Below the pieces are notes generated by a model. It saw only the letters and a program-made list of their open reading frames with translations, ran no database searches and had not been told where the DNA came from. A stretch of 64,000 bases of DNA from Lycium barbarum. Lineage: Eukaryota; Streptophyta; Magnoliopsida; Solanales; Solanaceae. The DNA is taken from assembly GCF_019175385.1 (NCBI RefSeq), contig NC_083338.1:68022712-68086711 (forward strand), written 5' to 3'. How positions within the stretch are numbered: the stretch's first letter is position 1; each line of letters begins with the position of its first letter. Below are positions 22,192 through 35,119 of this stretch, one piece after another. Both the position numbers and the translations under genes were made by a program.

Positions 22192-25100
22192 TGTCACGAC
22201 CCAAACCCCGTGGACCGCGACTGGTACCCTAACTGGGTACCCATACGTACCCACCCGATCGAATTCGAATCATACAGATTTTTTTTTTTTTTTAAAACAG
22301 AAGTTACAGAAGTAGGCCGATACAACTACGGCACGCGCGCAAACATATATGTATCTGGACATACAGAAACATACAGATAAGCCGATAAGGCTAACATACA
22401 GACGAAACCCGTAACCCACACATCTATCTACAGGCCTCTACAGACATACAGAATCATATGACGGGACAGGGCCCCGCCGTACCCAGAATTTCCATACATA
22501 CAGAACATACGGAAGAACAGAAGATATATACCAAAAGTATATGCTCCGGATCGAAGGAGCTCTTCAAACAGCAGAGTCAGAAACCTACGCTGGCGGCGTA
22601 TCACCTGGTGCGTCTGTACCTGCGGGCATGTAGCGCAGCCCCCGAAGAACGGGGGTCAGTACGAAAAATGTACCGAGTATGTAAAGCAGAACATAACAGA
22701 TATAAACATATTCCGAACCGGAGTCACAGAAATATAACGAACAAAACCATAAATTAGACTGACGGACAGAGTCATGATCCAAACAGACATACAGAACCGT
22801 GTCCCATACAAATAAACAGAATTATAGTTCGGACAGACAGACGGAATCATAATACGGACAGACGGGCAGAATCAGAATCCATTCGGACATACAGAATCAG
22901 AATCCATACGGACATACAGACGTAGTCGTCTTTCAGACGGACAGACAGAAGTATGTCGGATAGAATTATGCATGCAGAGTAGTACAGAGTCATACAGAAT
23001 CATACAGAGGCATGTGCTTATATAAATATAGATAGCACACGCATACATTCATACAGATCCCGGCCCTGTCTGGGGGCGCGGCAACAGAACCCGGCCCTCT
23101 TAGTACGGGACGCGGTGGACAGACAGAATCAGATCAGATCATATGCCATCCTGGCCGCCATCCCCATACACAGATCATAATATCATACAGACATACAAAT
23201 CCCGGCCCGCACGCCGAGGGACGCGGTGAACAATGCAGAGAAATATGCACGATAACAGAACCTGGCCCGGGACGCAGTGAAGAAATGCATTGAGACAGGC
23301 ACGAACCGATAAATGAGAAACTACTTACATACAGACTCAACATACAGCCTCAATCAAACTGAAGGGTGCCAAACGGCGAGTCAAAATCAGAGTATCCAGA
23401 TAGTATGCATAGTACGCGCCTATATCCTACTTGGGAAGGCACGACAGATTATTATCAGAATCAGATTCTCAGATGTTCAGAAATCATTTTGTAAGAATTT
23501 CATAACAATAGTTGTATCATAATCAAAATAATAGTTCAATTGTTTTCTGAGAAAATCGGACAAAAGGGAAGTATTTAAAGTATTACAGAAGATATCGGGC
23601 CTTGTGGACCCGCCTCGGACCAACTCGAGGCAACATGTGTAAATTATCGCTAATAGACCTTATGAGGTCATCCATAATCGTTTGGAAGTGTTCCGACTCC
23701 GTTTAGGGAGGTTTTGTACAAAAACTCACTTTAAAGGCAATTTGCAAGAAAATAGCTTCAAATGAATTGAAGGAATTGGAGCGGTTTTCCGTCTCGAATT
23801 TCGGGGAACGGAGTCGTACTTAAGGCTCGCGGCCGAGCCTATCACATCCAGAACATGCCTAGGAACAAAGGGAAATGCTTCACATACCTCGATGGCGCCT
23901 TATGCTCGCTTGGCGTCGACTTCAATTTCGTCCAAAATCTAGAAATGGTCAAGTTTACCATTTGTTAGTTTCAAACTTTCAATATTCCAACTTTACACAT
24001 ACTTGCCTACCGAAATTTCGGCAGCATTTCCTCTGTATATACGATATCCCCGAGACTTAGCTCGGCTCAATTCATCAACACAACAACCCAGAAATGACAT
24101 CCAAACAGCAACAAACATCAAGACATACACTAAGGCATCATTAGCCATCTTTCGACATAACGAAACATTTTTCGTTTCAAACTTGCATTTCCAAACCAAA
24201 CTTATTATTTTCATATCCATTATCCATCAAAATCATTACGACATACATCGGAGGCATCCATACCATTTTCACATAATATTCATAAGATACACAAACATTC
24301 AAACTTTCCATTAAGTCACTACTTTTCCAATCTTTTCCTAACTTTCAACATACAAGTTCATAAACACATTTCCATATTCCCAGTTCATTATCATTAATCA
24401 TAATTTCAAGAAATCATGCTAAAGCGACATACTTTCCGACAGCAACTTAACCAACAAATTCTTCGTTTTAGCTTAACCATTATCCTTCCATCTTCCAAAT
24501 TCATCAACAATAATCATAATTTGCCTCTTGATACATTCATTTCCATTTTTACATAAATCATAACAAAGTTGCATACTTTCCTACAAGGCACCACACGGCC
24601 ATGCCTCATATTTTCCAACTTTCACTAATTTATTCAACTTTCACTTCCAATACAATTTCCACCATACTATAACTCAATTACAACATGAATTCAAACCATC
24701 AAAATCATGCAATATACATATATGTATTCGGCCAACACACCCTTAGTTCCAACACACAAAATTTCCATGTTTTTCATTCATTCACACATACTACAACATA
24801 CATATACCATTTATAACATAACAAAAGCATGAAATCCTCACCTTTCTTCAAGTTCTTCACTTGGAGGATAAAATTGCTTTCTTGCCACAATACTTGTACC
24901 AACTTGTAGAGGGCTTTGCACTTGGTAATAATTTCACAAAAGATGAACTTTTTAAACCAAAGAATTGGCTCCAAAAAATTTTTCTTTTCTTTTCTTTCTT
25001 TCTTTCCTCTCAAACCCGAAACCCCTATCTTTTTTTTTCTTTGTTCTTGCTTTGCTTTTTCTTGAATGTTCTTAGGATAAGTATGGCTTATATTACCACT

Positions 25101-25393
25101 TAATTTAATTGTGGACTTGGGCCATTTTCCACATGGCATTGCCGGTTGGGCCCCCTTAAATTGGGCCTTACTTCACTTATTTTTTTTTTGAGCCCAAAAT
25201 GGTTGGTTACATATTGTAGTTCATGGGCAAGTTTTCAAAATTCCAATTTTTGCCCTTGGCCACCTTTCGTAATTCCACCCCATTGAATTCATAACCTACA
25301 CATTCATACCAAGTAAGGTCCAATTGTGGCCTTATTCATCACAAATCAATTTATCTTGAATCTTTCGAATAAACAAAAATGTCGGATGTAACA
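22192..25393 (-). repeat. element D, 3' LTR
   Basis: 3,202 bp. On the minus strand it has the CCGAG/CTCGG hairpin, TATA-like sequence (about 24033-24042), the palindrome CCGAAATTTCGG (24010-24021) and the conserved LTR block (22619-22688). Two short GC-rich CCCGGCCCT units occur near 23057-23112. Reading frames inside it are incidental. Confidence 0.92.
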
Positions 25394-25430
25394 TCCTCCC
25401 CCCCTTTAGAAACATTCGTCCTCGAATGTT
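25394..25430 (-). other. element D polypurine tract and inverted repeat
   Basis: The minus strand has AAAGGGGGGGAGGA next to the LTR start, preceded by the AACATTCG/CGAATGTT inverted repeat also seen in A and B. Confidence 0.82.
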
Positions 25431-26720
25431 AAATTGACCTTATGGGGCATCATACTACTTCGGGAGGGTTCTCTTTATAGTCGTCCTTTACTGACTTTCC
25501 GACATGGCTTCTTTACCAACATTATGGGGTAATTTTTCACATCACTGATTCAAATGCCTTCATAATATACTCTCTCATACCCCACATAATCCTCGAACCA
25601 TAAGCTATATTCTTGTAACAGACAAATGCTTTCCAGACGTCATAGTCCATATCATTTCTTGTGACACTGCTGAGTTCCCTACCACGCTATCATAGTCCCA
25701 CTTCAAACCAGACACTTCATACCAAACAGATTCAGAACTAGGACCGGACGCGTAGAAGCATATCGGACGGATTCGTAATCGGAGGCAGACGTACTAAACC
25801 ATGGCGGACGGATTCGTAGTCAAAGTCAGGCGGACAGAAATGTATCAGATAGGGTCATAATCAAGATCAGACATACGGAGATGTATCAGACAGGCGTACG
25901 ATCGAAATCAGACGCACAGAAGCATATCAGACGGATTCATATCCGGAGTCAGACATACAGAGGTGTGTCAGACAAAAACGTATTCATGATCAATCATACA
26001 GAAGTATGTCGACCAGAAACATATTCAGGATCGGATGTACAAAGATTTATCAGGTGGGGACATAATCGAGTTCAGAAGCATAGAGGCGTAATAGACAGAA
26101 CCTTAGCAGAATCGAAGTGCAGAAGCATAATAGATAGAATCTGAAGCCGGATCAGATCACTCTTAGTAAGGCTCCAGTGCTTTATGGAAAATTCCCTTAT
26201 TGGTAACCTGGTAGCCAAGTTATCACACAAATCGTCTCGCGTGCCGCTTATCGACTCTTTCCTACCATCCATACTCATTTTCTTTTTCAGACCTCGTCAT
26301 ACCAGACTGAGTTATAATGGAATAGGGGTTTTTCTGGTCCTTGAAAACATTTGTGTCCTCACCCCTGCTTCGCTTCATGTATTCGGTTTAGTAAAACCTT
26401 TCGTCTATCACAACGTTAGTTGCCGGGACTCGGCTCTTAACCCGCATGGGCACCAAACGAAAATCATACATACACACATACACATACACACATACAGATA
26501 TATTTACTAATATCTTACTGGCGAGCGTCTCTGACTGTTATTCGAATTCGCTCAATTTCCCGAGCGGTATCGCACCTTTCCTTTTTGCCCATTTAATCCG
26601 CGTCGGTCTGTGTGGCTTCTGTAAAGGCACTAATTACTCCACACATTCTCTTTTCCTTTAGATTACCCCAAATTTTTCATTTATATCCATCATACCTACA
26701 CTTGTGCAAAACTTTGCATT
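25431..26720 (-). other. element D 3' non-coding spacer
   Basis: No coding region. Positions 25740-26140 are a degenerate tandem array of units resembling CAGACATACAGAAG...GGATTCATA. About 110 bp at the PPT end match the same place in element A. The whole of pol is absent from this space. Confidence 0.65.
25740..26140 (-). repeat. degenerate tandem repeats in element D spacer
   Basis: Recurring blocks of CAGA-CATACAGAAGNATGTC and GGATTCATAATC with loose spacing of roughly 35-45 bp. Related CAGACATACAGAATC blocks fill part of D's LTRs (22740-22990), so the spacer repeats may derive from LTR sequence. Confidence 0.55.
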
Positions 26721-26826
26721 ACCTCCCAGGGGGTCACCCATCCCAGAATTGCTCTGGCTTGAGCACGCTTAACTCCAAAACTTTCATGCATTTCGACGCG
26801 CTAGGGGGCTGATATAATTTCGTCGA
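26721..26826 (-). ncRNA. 5S-rRNA-like segment in element D
   Basis: Homologous to the A segment and to 5S rRNA but more diverged. The box A region (AGTTAAGCGTGCT) and box C region (GGGATGGGTGACC, CCTGGGAGGT) are almost intact, while the middle (positions equivalent to 5S 25-45) is scrambled. The sequence 5' of it (TTTGCTCTAAAATTACGCGAC...AAAGGTCGTG) also matches A, so the segment is part of a shared ancestral internal region. Same orientation as D. Confidence 0.75.
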
Positions 26827-27037
26827 TCGCCCCGCACGACCTTTGTCGCGTAATTTTAGAGCAAATCGGGGTCTTAGCAAATTTTCGGAAATTTTTTTTT
26901 GTAGCGGGTCCCATCCCCGGCTAAATCGTACAATTACCATGTCGCCTTTTGAATCTCGGTATCTACCAAGTTAACATTTACCTTACAAATTCTAATACCC
27001 AGAAGTATAAGATCACGTAATGCAACAAAATACAGAC

Positions 27038-28510
27038 TTATCCATACATACATCTCTCAAAAAGAATCGCTGGCGTACCTGGGCGTGCGCTCGCAAACGC
27101 TCCTGGGTCCTGCCGGCCGGTTAAAGCAAACACGCGATTCGAAGGACCGCTGTAACCAGAAGCTGCACCACGTCCTCTGCCACGACCCGCTGACGCTGGT
27201 GCTGGTGTCGGTGCTCCTCGCCCCGTGGGGCGCATGGCCGCCGAAGGAGAAGATGAGCCTGCAACGGACCCCGCAGGCCGGGCTGAACATGAACTGCCCT
27301 TAAGCGGGCACTCTCTGACTCGATGGTCTGGGCTCCCACAAAAATAACAAGCGCCCGTAGCGCGATAACACTCCCCCGGGTGGGGTCTCCCGCAGTAAGA
27401 ACATGGGGGTATGGGTGGCCTCGACTGACCGGGACCTCTGCTCACCTGTGGGCTTGGGACTCTGGAGCTCTGTCCCGAGAACTGTGGGGGTGTACTGTAG
27501 GCTGGCTGGGACGAATACCTGTTACCCTGCCGCTAGGAAGGCTCACCCTGAAATACCCCTGAATATCCAGCCGATCTGGCTCTCTTAGGTCGGCCCCTAT
27601 CGTAACCCCTATCAGGCCGACGCTCCCTACGTCGGTCCTCCATGCCCTGGGCGTATGCCTGTACCCTGGCTACATGCATCCCTGGCTGAGAAGCCATGGC
27701 CAAGCAACCGTCAATCAGATAAGAGTCTAGTCCCATCACATACCTGTGCACCCTGTCGGCCATCTCGGCTACTATGGCGGGCGCATACCTAGCCAGTGAG
27801 TCAAACTCTAGGCTGTACTCGCGAACACTTCTACCATTCTGTCTCAGGTTCAAGAACCGATCAACCCTAGCTCTCCGTAGCTCTGGTGGTAGAAAATGGT
27901 CAAGAAAGGCCTTAGTAAACTCGGCCCATACCGCTGGGGAAGCATCGTCACCCCTGGAGAGCTGCCAAGACTCATACCAATTTTCCGCCACCTCATATAA
28001 TCGATACGAAGCCAACTCCACAGACTCAGTCGGCGAAGCCTTAATCAATCGTAGTGTGCTCTCCATCTTTCTAATGAACTCCTGGGGGTCCTCCTCAGGT
28101 TTTATCCCGGAGAATTCTGGAGGCTTACATGTCAAAAACTCCCGAGCCCTGGAGCTCTCATACCTGTCCGCACGACCACCCCCAAATCCATGCCTGCGAA
28201 CCTGCTCCGTCATCAATGTGGTCAATAACTGAACCGCATCTCGCATGGCCCTACCCTCCGCCCCTGCCTGTGGAGCTGGAGGCTCGGGCACTGGAACCTC
28301 AGGAGCTTGCGGTGGAGCCGTCTCCCGATTAGCAGCTCTTGCTGCTCTGATATCCTCCGGCAAGGGGGGTGTAACAGATCCAGACGACGGGGGCACATCC
28401 TCAAGTGCAGGCTGCACACTGGCCCTGGTAACCCTCGGGGCCCGGCTGGTCTCTCCTGGCTCAATCCTCGCCTTGACCTTCTGGGCAGCTGTTGCCTTCT
28501 TCGGAGGCAT
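27038..28510 (-). pseudogene. element D gag, one in-frame TAG
   Basis: A gag of about 490 codons starting at ATG 28508-28510 ([11 protein letters not shown], as in B). It has the same capsid-type core (EFLTCKPPEF, DPQEFIRKME) and a CCHC zinc knuckle (CYFCGSPDHRVREC) with preceding CSYC. A single TAG at 27533-27535 splits it between the capsid and zinc-knuckle parts; the frame is open on both sides, so it is either one nonsense mutation or a readthrough position. It stops at TAA 27038-27040 within ...ERCMYG, exactly where B reads [12 protein letters not shown], so the frame ends just before the protease catalytic aspartate. The product would coat the element RNA and could package it in particles from an autonomous relative. 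Confidence 0.88.
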
Positions 28511-28616
28511 CACTGAAACATAGCATATCGTTAGGAGAGGATCATCCTACTAATACAGTTCTATCGCACGATCTAAGAATCCAAAGAAGGGTAACATCCT
28601 AAATGCCCTGTAGCCT

Positions 28617-28656
28617 CCTGTTTATAGATGTGGTGCACAACACACCGATAAACAAG
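28617..28656 (-). other. leader hairpin with palindromic loop, element D
   Basis: CCTGTTTAT (28617-28625) pairs with ATAAACAAG (28648-28656). The inner stem encloses a loop containing GTGCAC (28633-28638). On the sense strand the loop is TTGTGCAC, against TTGTACAC in B. Confidence 0.8.
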
Positions 28657-28697
28657 ACTCTACTAGACACGGCCCGTAGACATACCGAGGACTAACC

Positions 28698-28709
28698 GCT
28701 CTGATACCA
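28698..28709 (-). other. primer-binding site, element D
   Basis: The minus strand reads TGGTATCAGAGC, complementary to initiator methionine tRNA, four bases inside the LTR that starts at 28714. Confidence 0.93.
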
Positions 28710-28713
28710 CTTT

Positions 28714-31700
28714 TGTCACGACCCAAACCCCGTGGGCCGCGACTGGTACCCTAACTGGGTACCCATACGTACCTACCCGATCGAATTCGAATCATACAGA
28801 TTTTTTTTTTTTTAAAACAGAAGTTACAGAAGTAGGCCGATACAACTACGGCACGCGCGCAAACATATATATATCTGGACATACAGAAACATACAGATAA
28901 GCCGATAAGGCTAACATACAGACGAAACCCGTAACCCACACATCTATCTACAGGCCTCTACAGACATACAGAATCATATGACGGGACAGGGCCCCGCCGT
29001 ACCCAGAATTTCCATACATACAGAACATACGGAAGAACAGAAGATATATACCAAAAGTATATGCTCCGGATCGAAGGAGCTCTTCAAACAGCAGAGTCAG
29101 AAACCTACGCTGGCGGCGTATCACCTGGTGCGTCTGTACCTGCGGGCATGTAGCGCAGCCCCCGAAGAACGGGGGTCAGTACGAAAAATGTACCGAGTAT
29201 GTAAAGCAGAACATAACAGATATAAACATATTCCGAACCGGAGTCACAGAAATATAACGAACAGAACCATAAATTAGACTGACGGACAGAGTCATGATCC
29301 AGACAGACATACAGAACCGTGTCCCATACAAATAAACAGAATTATGGTTCGGACAGACAGACGGAATCATAATACGGACAGACGGGCAGAATCAGAATCC
29401 ATACGGACATACAGAATCAGAATCCATACGGACATACAGACGTAGTCGTCTTTCAGACGGACAGACAGAAGTATGTCGGACAGAATTATGCATGCAGAGT
29501 AGTACAGAGTCATACAGAATCATACAGAGGCATGTGCTTATATAAATATAGATAGCACACGCATACATTCATACAGATCCCGGCCCTGTCTGGGGGCGCG
29601 GTAACAGAACCCGGCCCTCTTAGTACGGGACGCGGTGGACAGACAGAATCAGATCAGATCATATGCCATCCTGGCCGCCATCCCTATACACAGATCATAA
29701 TATCATACAGACATACAAATCCCGGCCCGCACGCCAAGGGACGCGGTGAACAATGCAGAGAAATATGCACGATAACAGAACCTGGCCCGGGACGCAGTGA
29801 AGGAATGCATTGAGACAGACACGAACCGATAAATGAGAAACTACTTACATACAGACTCAACATACAGACTCAATCAAACTGAAGGGTGCCAAACGGCGAG
29901 TCAAAATCAGAGTATCCAGATAGTATGCATAGTACGCGCCTATATCCTACTTGGGAAGGCACGACAGATTATTATCAGAATCAGATTCTCAGATGTTCAG
30001 AAATCATTTTGTAAGAATTTCATAAAAATAGTTGTATCATAATCAAAATAATAGTTCAATTGTTTTCTGAGAAAATCGGACAAAAGGGAAGTATTTAAAG
30101 TATTACAGAAGATACCGGGCCTTGTGGGCCCGCCTCGGACCAACTCGAGGCAACATATGTAAATTATCGCTAATAGACCTTATGAGGTCATCCATAATCG
30201 TTTGGAAGTGTTCCGACTCCGTTTAGGGAGGTTTTGTACAAAAACTCACTTTAAAGGCAATTTGCAAGAAAATAGCTTCAAATGAATTGAAGGAATTGGA
30301 GCGGTTTTCCGTCTCGAATTCCGGGGAACGGAGTCGTACTTAAGGCTCGCGGCCGAGCCTATCACATCCAGAACATGCCTAGGAACAAAGGGAAATGCTT
30401 CACATACCTCGATGGCGCCTTATGCTCGCTTGGCGTCGACTTCAATTTCATCCAAAATCTAGAAATGGTCAAGTTTACCATTTGTTAGTTTCAAACTTTC
30501 AATATTCCAACTTTACACATACTTGCCTACCGAAATTTCGGCAGCATTTCCTCTGTATATACGACATCCCCGAGACTTAGCTCGGCTCAATTCATCAACA
30601 CAACAACCCAGAAATGACATCCAAACAGCAACAAACATCAAGACATACACTAAGGCATCATTAGCCATCTTTCGACATAACGAAACATTTTTCGTTTCAA
30701 ACTTGCATTTCCAAACCAAACTTATTATTTTCATATCCATTATCCATCAAAATCATTACGACATACATCGGAGGCATCCATACCATTTTCACATAATATT
30801 CATAAGATACACAAACATTCAAACTTTCCATTAAGTCACTACTTTTCCAATCTTTTCCTAACTTTCAACATACAAGTTCATAAACACATTTCCATATTCC
30901 CAGTTCATTATCATTAATCATAATTTCAAGAAATCATGCTAAAGCGACATACTTTCCGACAGCAACTTAACCAACAAATTCTTCGTTTTAGCTTAACCAT
31001 TATCCTTCCATCTTCCAAATTCATCAACAATAATCATAATTTGCCTCTTGATACATTCATTTCCATTTTTACATAAATCATAACAAAGTTGCATACTTTC
31101 CTACAAGGCACCACACGGCCATGCCTCATATTTTCCAACTTTCACTAATTTATTCAACTTTCACTTCCAATACAATTTCCACCATACTATAACTCAATTA
31201 CAACATGAATTCAAACCATCAAAATCATGCAATATACATATATGTATTCGGCCAACACACCCTTAGTTCCAACACACAAAATTTCCATGTTTTTCATTCA
31301 TTCACACATACTACAACATACATATACCATTTATAACATAACAAAAGCATGAAATCCTCACCTTTCTTCAAGTTCTTCACTTGGAGGATAAAATTGCTTT
31401 CTTGCCACAATACTTGTACCAACTTGTAGAGGGCTTTGCACTTGGTAATAATTTCACAAAAGATGAACTTTTTAAACCAAAGAATTGGCTCCAAAAATTT
31501 TTTCTTTTCTTTTCTTTCTTTCTTTCCTCTCAAACCCGAAACCCCTATCTTTTTTTTTTCTTTGTTCTTGCTTTGCTTTTTCTTGAATGTTCTTAGGATA
31601 AGTATGGCTTATATTACCACTTAATTTAATTGTGAACTTGGGCCATTTTCCACATGGCATTGCCGGTTGGGCCCCCTTAAATTGGGCCTTACTTCACTTA

Positions 31701-31913
31701 TTTTTTTTTGAGCCCAAAATGGTTGGTTACATATTGTAGTTCATGGGCAAGTTTTCAAAATTCCAATTTTTGCCCTTGGCCACCTTTCGTAATTCCACCC
31801 CATTGAATTCATAACCTACACATTCATACCAAGTAAGGTCCAATTGTGGCCTTATTCATCACAAATCAATTTATCTTGAATCTTTCGAATAAACAAAAAT
31901 GTCGGATGTACCA
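28714..31913 (-). repeat. element D, 5' LTR
   Basis: About 3,200 bp and near-identical to 22192-25393, with the palindrome at 30530-30541 and the conserved block at 29141-29210. It would provide the promoter for the gag transcript. Confidence 0.92.
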
Positions 31914-33356
31914 CTAAGACATGCCAAACGAAGAAGTGGGAAGCTTTACATACCGTACAGACGTCGTATGCTCTCCCAAAAGTCAAGTCCCGTTTCGTCT
32001 GAAATCTGCAAATGGTCAAAGTTACCAATTGAGATTCTTAGGCTTAAAAATGTCATTAACTTCATTTTTGTCTACCGAAATTTCGGCAGCATTTCCCCTA
32101 TAAATCTAACACCCCCGAGACTTAGCTCGGCTCAAAATACATCAACAACAACAGCCCACACATCAACAACAACACAAATCATAATCAAACCACTCTAGCT
32201 TCAAAGTTCCACCTTATTGCCTAAGTTGGCAACTTTTCATTTAAACTTCCAAAACTTCAAATCTATATCCACATCATTATATTCATTTACTCATTCAAGA
32301 TCATTCAATCACATCCCAAATATATTCCAAACCATATACGAAAGTTCCCGAAATTCATTATTTTCCATATTTCATTCAAAACATCAAAAGTCACGACGAA
32401 CATTCTAACTTGCGTCGTTTCATTCCGAATTCATTAACATCAACTACATGTCACATTTAAAGTCTTTAGCATCAACGGTATACAATGATATACACAAATA
32501 TACCAAAGGTATATACTTTCCGATAACGTTCCGAAATCATTTTCCAACGCCAATCCAATTCATCAATCAATCATTTATGACATAAAGGTCACACCGACAC
32601 ATTATACAAACTAAACAAGATCAAATTCACACTCCTTCTCCTTCCTAAGGCTCACGGCCACAATGCAAAATATACACACACCCATGGCTTCATTCACACA
32701 TCAAAGTTACGGGATTCTCGTCTATTCTCAATTCTTAACACATTCACATCAATTCCATAACACAAAAGTGGAAGAATTCTCACCTTTTCTTGAAAACCCG
32801 ACTTGTCGCAAACGTCGCTCTTGTGCCAAACAAATTGTACCCCGTTGAAGAGGGTCTTGAGTACTTCACAACTATGCAAAAATCAAGATTTTTGGAGCAA
32901 ACACACGGCTTGGGAATTTTTTTTTCTCTCCTTTCTCCTATTCGGCCGAGAGCTTTGTTCTTGTGCCCCTTTTTTTTTTTTTTTTTTTGATCTTGATTCT
33001 TGATAATTCAAAGAGGCTTAAGTGATATATATCCAAATATAGATCATGTGCATGGCACATGATCATTAAAAAGGGCTTGGGCCTAGCCAATATGGCCGGC
33101 CACCCCACTAACTTTGGGCCTCATTTTATGTTCTAATTTTTCTTGGCCCAATTCGATAAACGTCCCGTTTTGTAATTCCCGAAACTAATTTCCGAAATTC
33201 CAAATTTACCCTTGGCCTTCCCCGATGTCTTAATCATTAACGATTCCATAACCAACATAGTCATATTTACTAAAATCAAAATATTTCCTTATAATACACA
33301 AGTCTTGATTATTTCTCGATTTCCAATTATACGAAAACACGGGACATAACACTGCC

Positions 33357-34827
33357 CCTCGGAATCCGCAAGTGAAAATATCACTTTTTCTTTCAGTAAG
33401 ATTGAACTCTTTTGGTATGTTTTCTTGGAAATTATGCAAACCTTCTCTAAACTCCTTGGAAAGCTACAGAATGTCCGTAGAACCTTTATAGGTGATACCA
33501 TAAGCTTAAAGGGCGTAATTTGGACCCATCGCCTTGCTTGTCCCGAGGTGGGCCCACTATTCCCAGTTTTGCCCTTAATGTACTTAAGTCTTCTTTTCGA
33601 ATAGTTCTTAAAAGAAACGTTTTGACTACCATTCTAATTACCTAACAAACGTTGTTTTAAATATTCCATTAAGTCTGATAAATTGTTTTGATACTCGAAA
33701 CTCATTTACTATGATTCCTTCCGACTCCATTGGATCGGTTTGTCTTTGATATGCCTCATCGAGTCTATGGAAACATTTATGATATTTTAATTGCATTAGT
33801 CTCTCACTACTCCATTCGTGGATGCCCCAATGTTTCCCACACTGAGCCCGGGCCAGGATATGTTGTCAAGCGTAATCCCCTGCATTGTTCGCCGTGCCTC
33901 GATGTGAGGGGGCAGGTATACGCGTACATGGGTTTGTGGAGTATGCTGTGCCATGTACGTTTGTTCTGATATGATTTACTATGGCCATCTGATATGACAT
34001 ATTATGTTACGGGGTTATGCCCCTGTTCTGATTCTTCTGTGTTGTGGCACCAGCGTCGGGAGGGTGGCCACGTTCTGTCTGCCGAGTCCCTTGGCAGGGG
34101 CCGGATTTGATATGACATATGTTTCTGTACACACTCCGCATGTTTTGAAAATATATATCTGATACTTTGTATTTTCTGTTTACTTTCTGTACGTTCTATA
34201 CCAGTTATGATTTTGTTTCTGCAACTCAGGCTTTACATATTCAGTACATATTTCGTACTGACCCCCTTTCCTCGGGGGCTGCGTTTTCATGCCGCGCAGG
34301 TACCGACGACAGGTTTGCTGATCCGTCCGCTTAGGATCTCATTCTGCTATTTTTGGAGCGCTCTTTTATTCAGAGCCATCTTTTGGTATAGTCTGTCACT
34401 TCTATATATGTATATTCTCATTCATGGGTACGGCGGGGCCCTGTCCCGTCATATGATTCTGTCGGTCTGTTTAGAGGTCTGTGGACATGTTTGTGGGTTG
34501 GGGTCTTTCTGTACAGATATGTGTATGTGTTGTGTTTGGGCGATCCCATTCGCCGCGGCGGCCGGTCCGCATATATTTAGATGTTACTCTGTTGGCCCTG
34601 TGTGACCTTTGTTGGTATTTTCTGCGTGCAGGGTATATGGGATAGTCCGTAAAACAAAGAAAACTCTGCCAAAATTTTTCTGGAAATTATCTAAATTGGA
34701 AATAAAGCCTTGTCGGCTTCTGCTTTATACTAGAATGCGTTTGATACAATTTGAGATAGCATTTGGTAGATGCGTTCGGGTGCCCAGATCGGGCACTAGT
34801 CACGGCCTACGGGGTTGGGTCGTGACA
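33357..34827 (+). repeat. element B, 3' LTR, right part
   Basis: Continues 20685 after removal of C and matches the second half of the 5' LTR (12506-13974), including the conserved block (34231-34300) and the GGGTCGTGACA end. The TSD ATACG follows at 34828-34832. Confidence 0.92.
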
Positions 34828-35119
34828 ATACGACTCTGAACATCTGACATGACATGCCAGACCAGTCTATGAAACTTGTGAACATGAATCTGAATACTAA
34901 ACTGTTTACCGGGACAAGGCCCCCGGCATACCTCTACTGCATGATATGACATGATCATAAAATAAAGACAACACCCCGAATGAAATGGGGCTCACCAATA
35001 GCTGATACGAGAAATCCTAGCGAGCAGATTCGTCGTCCTATAAATCAATGCTTGCATCGTGAAATGCAGGCCCCGGGCAATAGGGACGTAAGTACATTTG
35101 AATTGTACTTGTATGTAAA

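Larger units (their letters stand above)
22192..31913 (-). mobile_element. element D: young gag-only Tekay-like retrotransposon
   Basis: The LTRs are 22192-25393 and 28714-31913 (about 3.2 kb each), running TGTCACGACCC to GGATGTAACA or GGATGTACCA. TSD CTAAG is at 22187-22191 and 31914-31918. By eye I find about two dozen differences between the LTRs, near 99% identity, making this a recent insertion and the deepest of the nest. The internal region (25394-28713) holds primer-binding site, leader hairpin, gag, a 5S-like segment and polypurine tract, but no protease, reverse transcriptase or integrase. Confidence 0.92.
20686..33351 (-). mobile_element. element C: gypsy-type solo LTR, split by D
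   Basis: The pieces are 20686-22191 and 31919-33351, together about 2.94 kb. It starts TGTCACGACCC and ends ACATAACA, with TSD CTGCC at 20681-20685 and 33352-33356. No internal region or second LTR, so it is a solo LTR. It resembles B's LTR class in reverse (conserved block 21199-21270, palindrome 32075-32086, TATA-like CTATAAATC near 32098). Confidence 0.85.
10997..34827 (+). mobile_element. element B: Tekay/Del chromovirus retrotransposon
   Basis: The 5' LTR is 10997-13974. The 3' LTR is 19178-20685 plus 33357-34827, split by C. Both total about 2.98 kb and run from TGTTATATCCCG to GTCGTGACA. The TSD ATACG is at 10992-10996 and 34828-34832. The internal region (13975-19177) has a tRNA-Met primer-binding site, leader hairpin, gag-pol reading frame with a C-terminal chromodomain, and polypurine tract. 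The LTRs are very similar to each other, so the insertion is young, yet the coding region is broken. Confidence 0.92.

Noticed and set aside
27085..28523. Plus-strand frames opposite D gag
   Set aside because: Mirror frames of the GC-rich gag; the minus-strand frame has the capsid and zinc-knuckle motifs.
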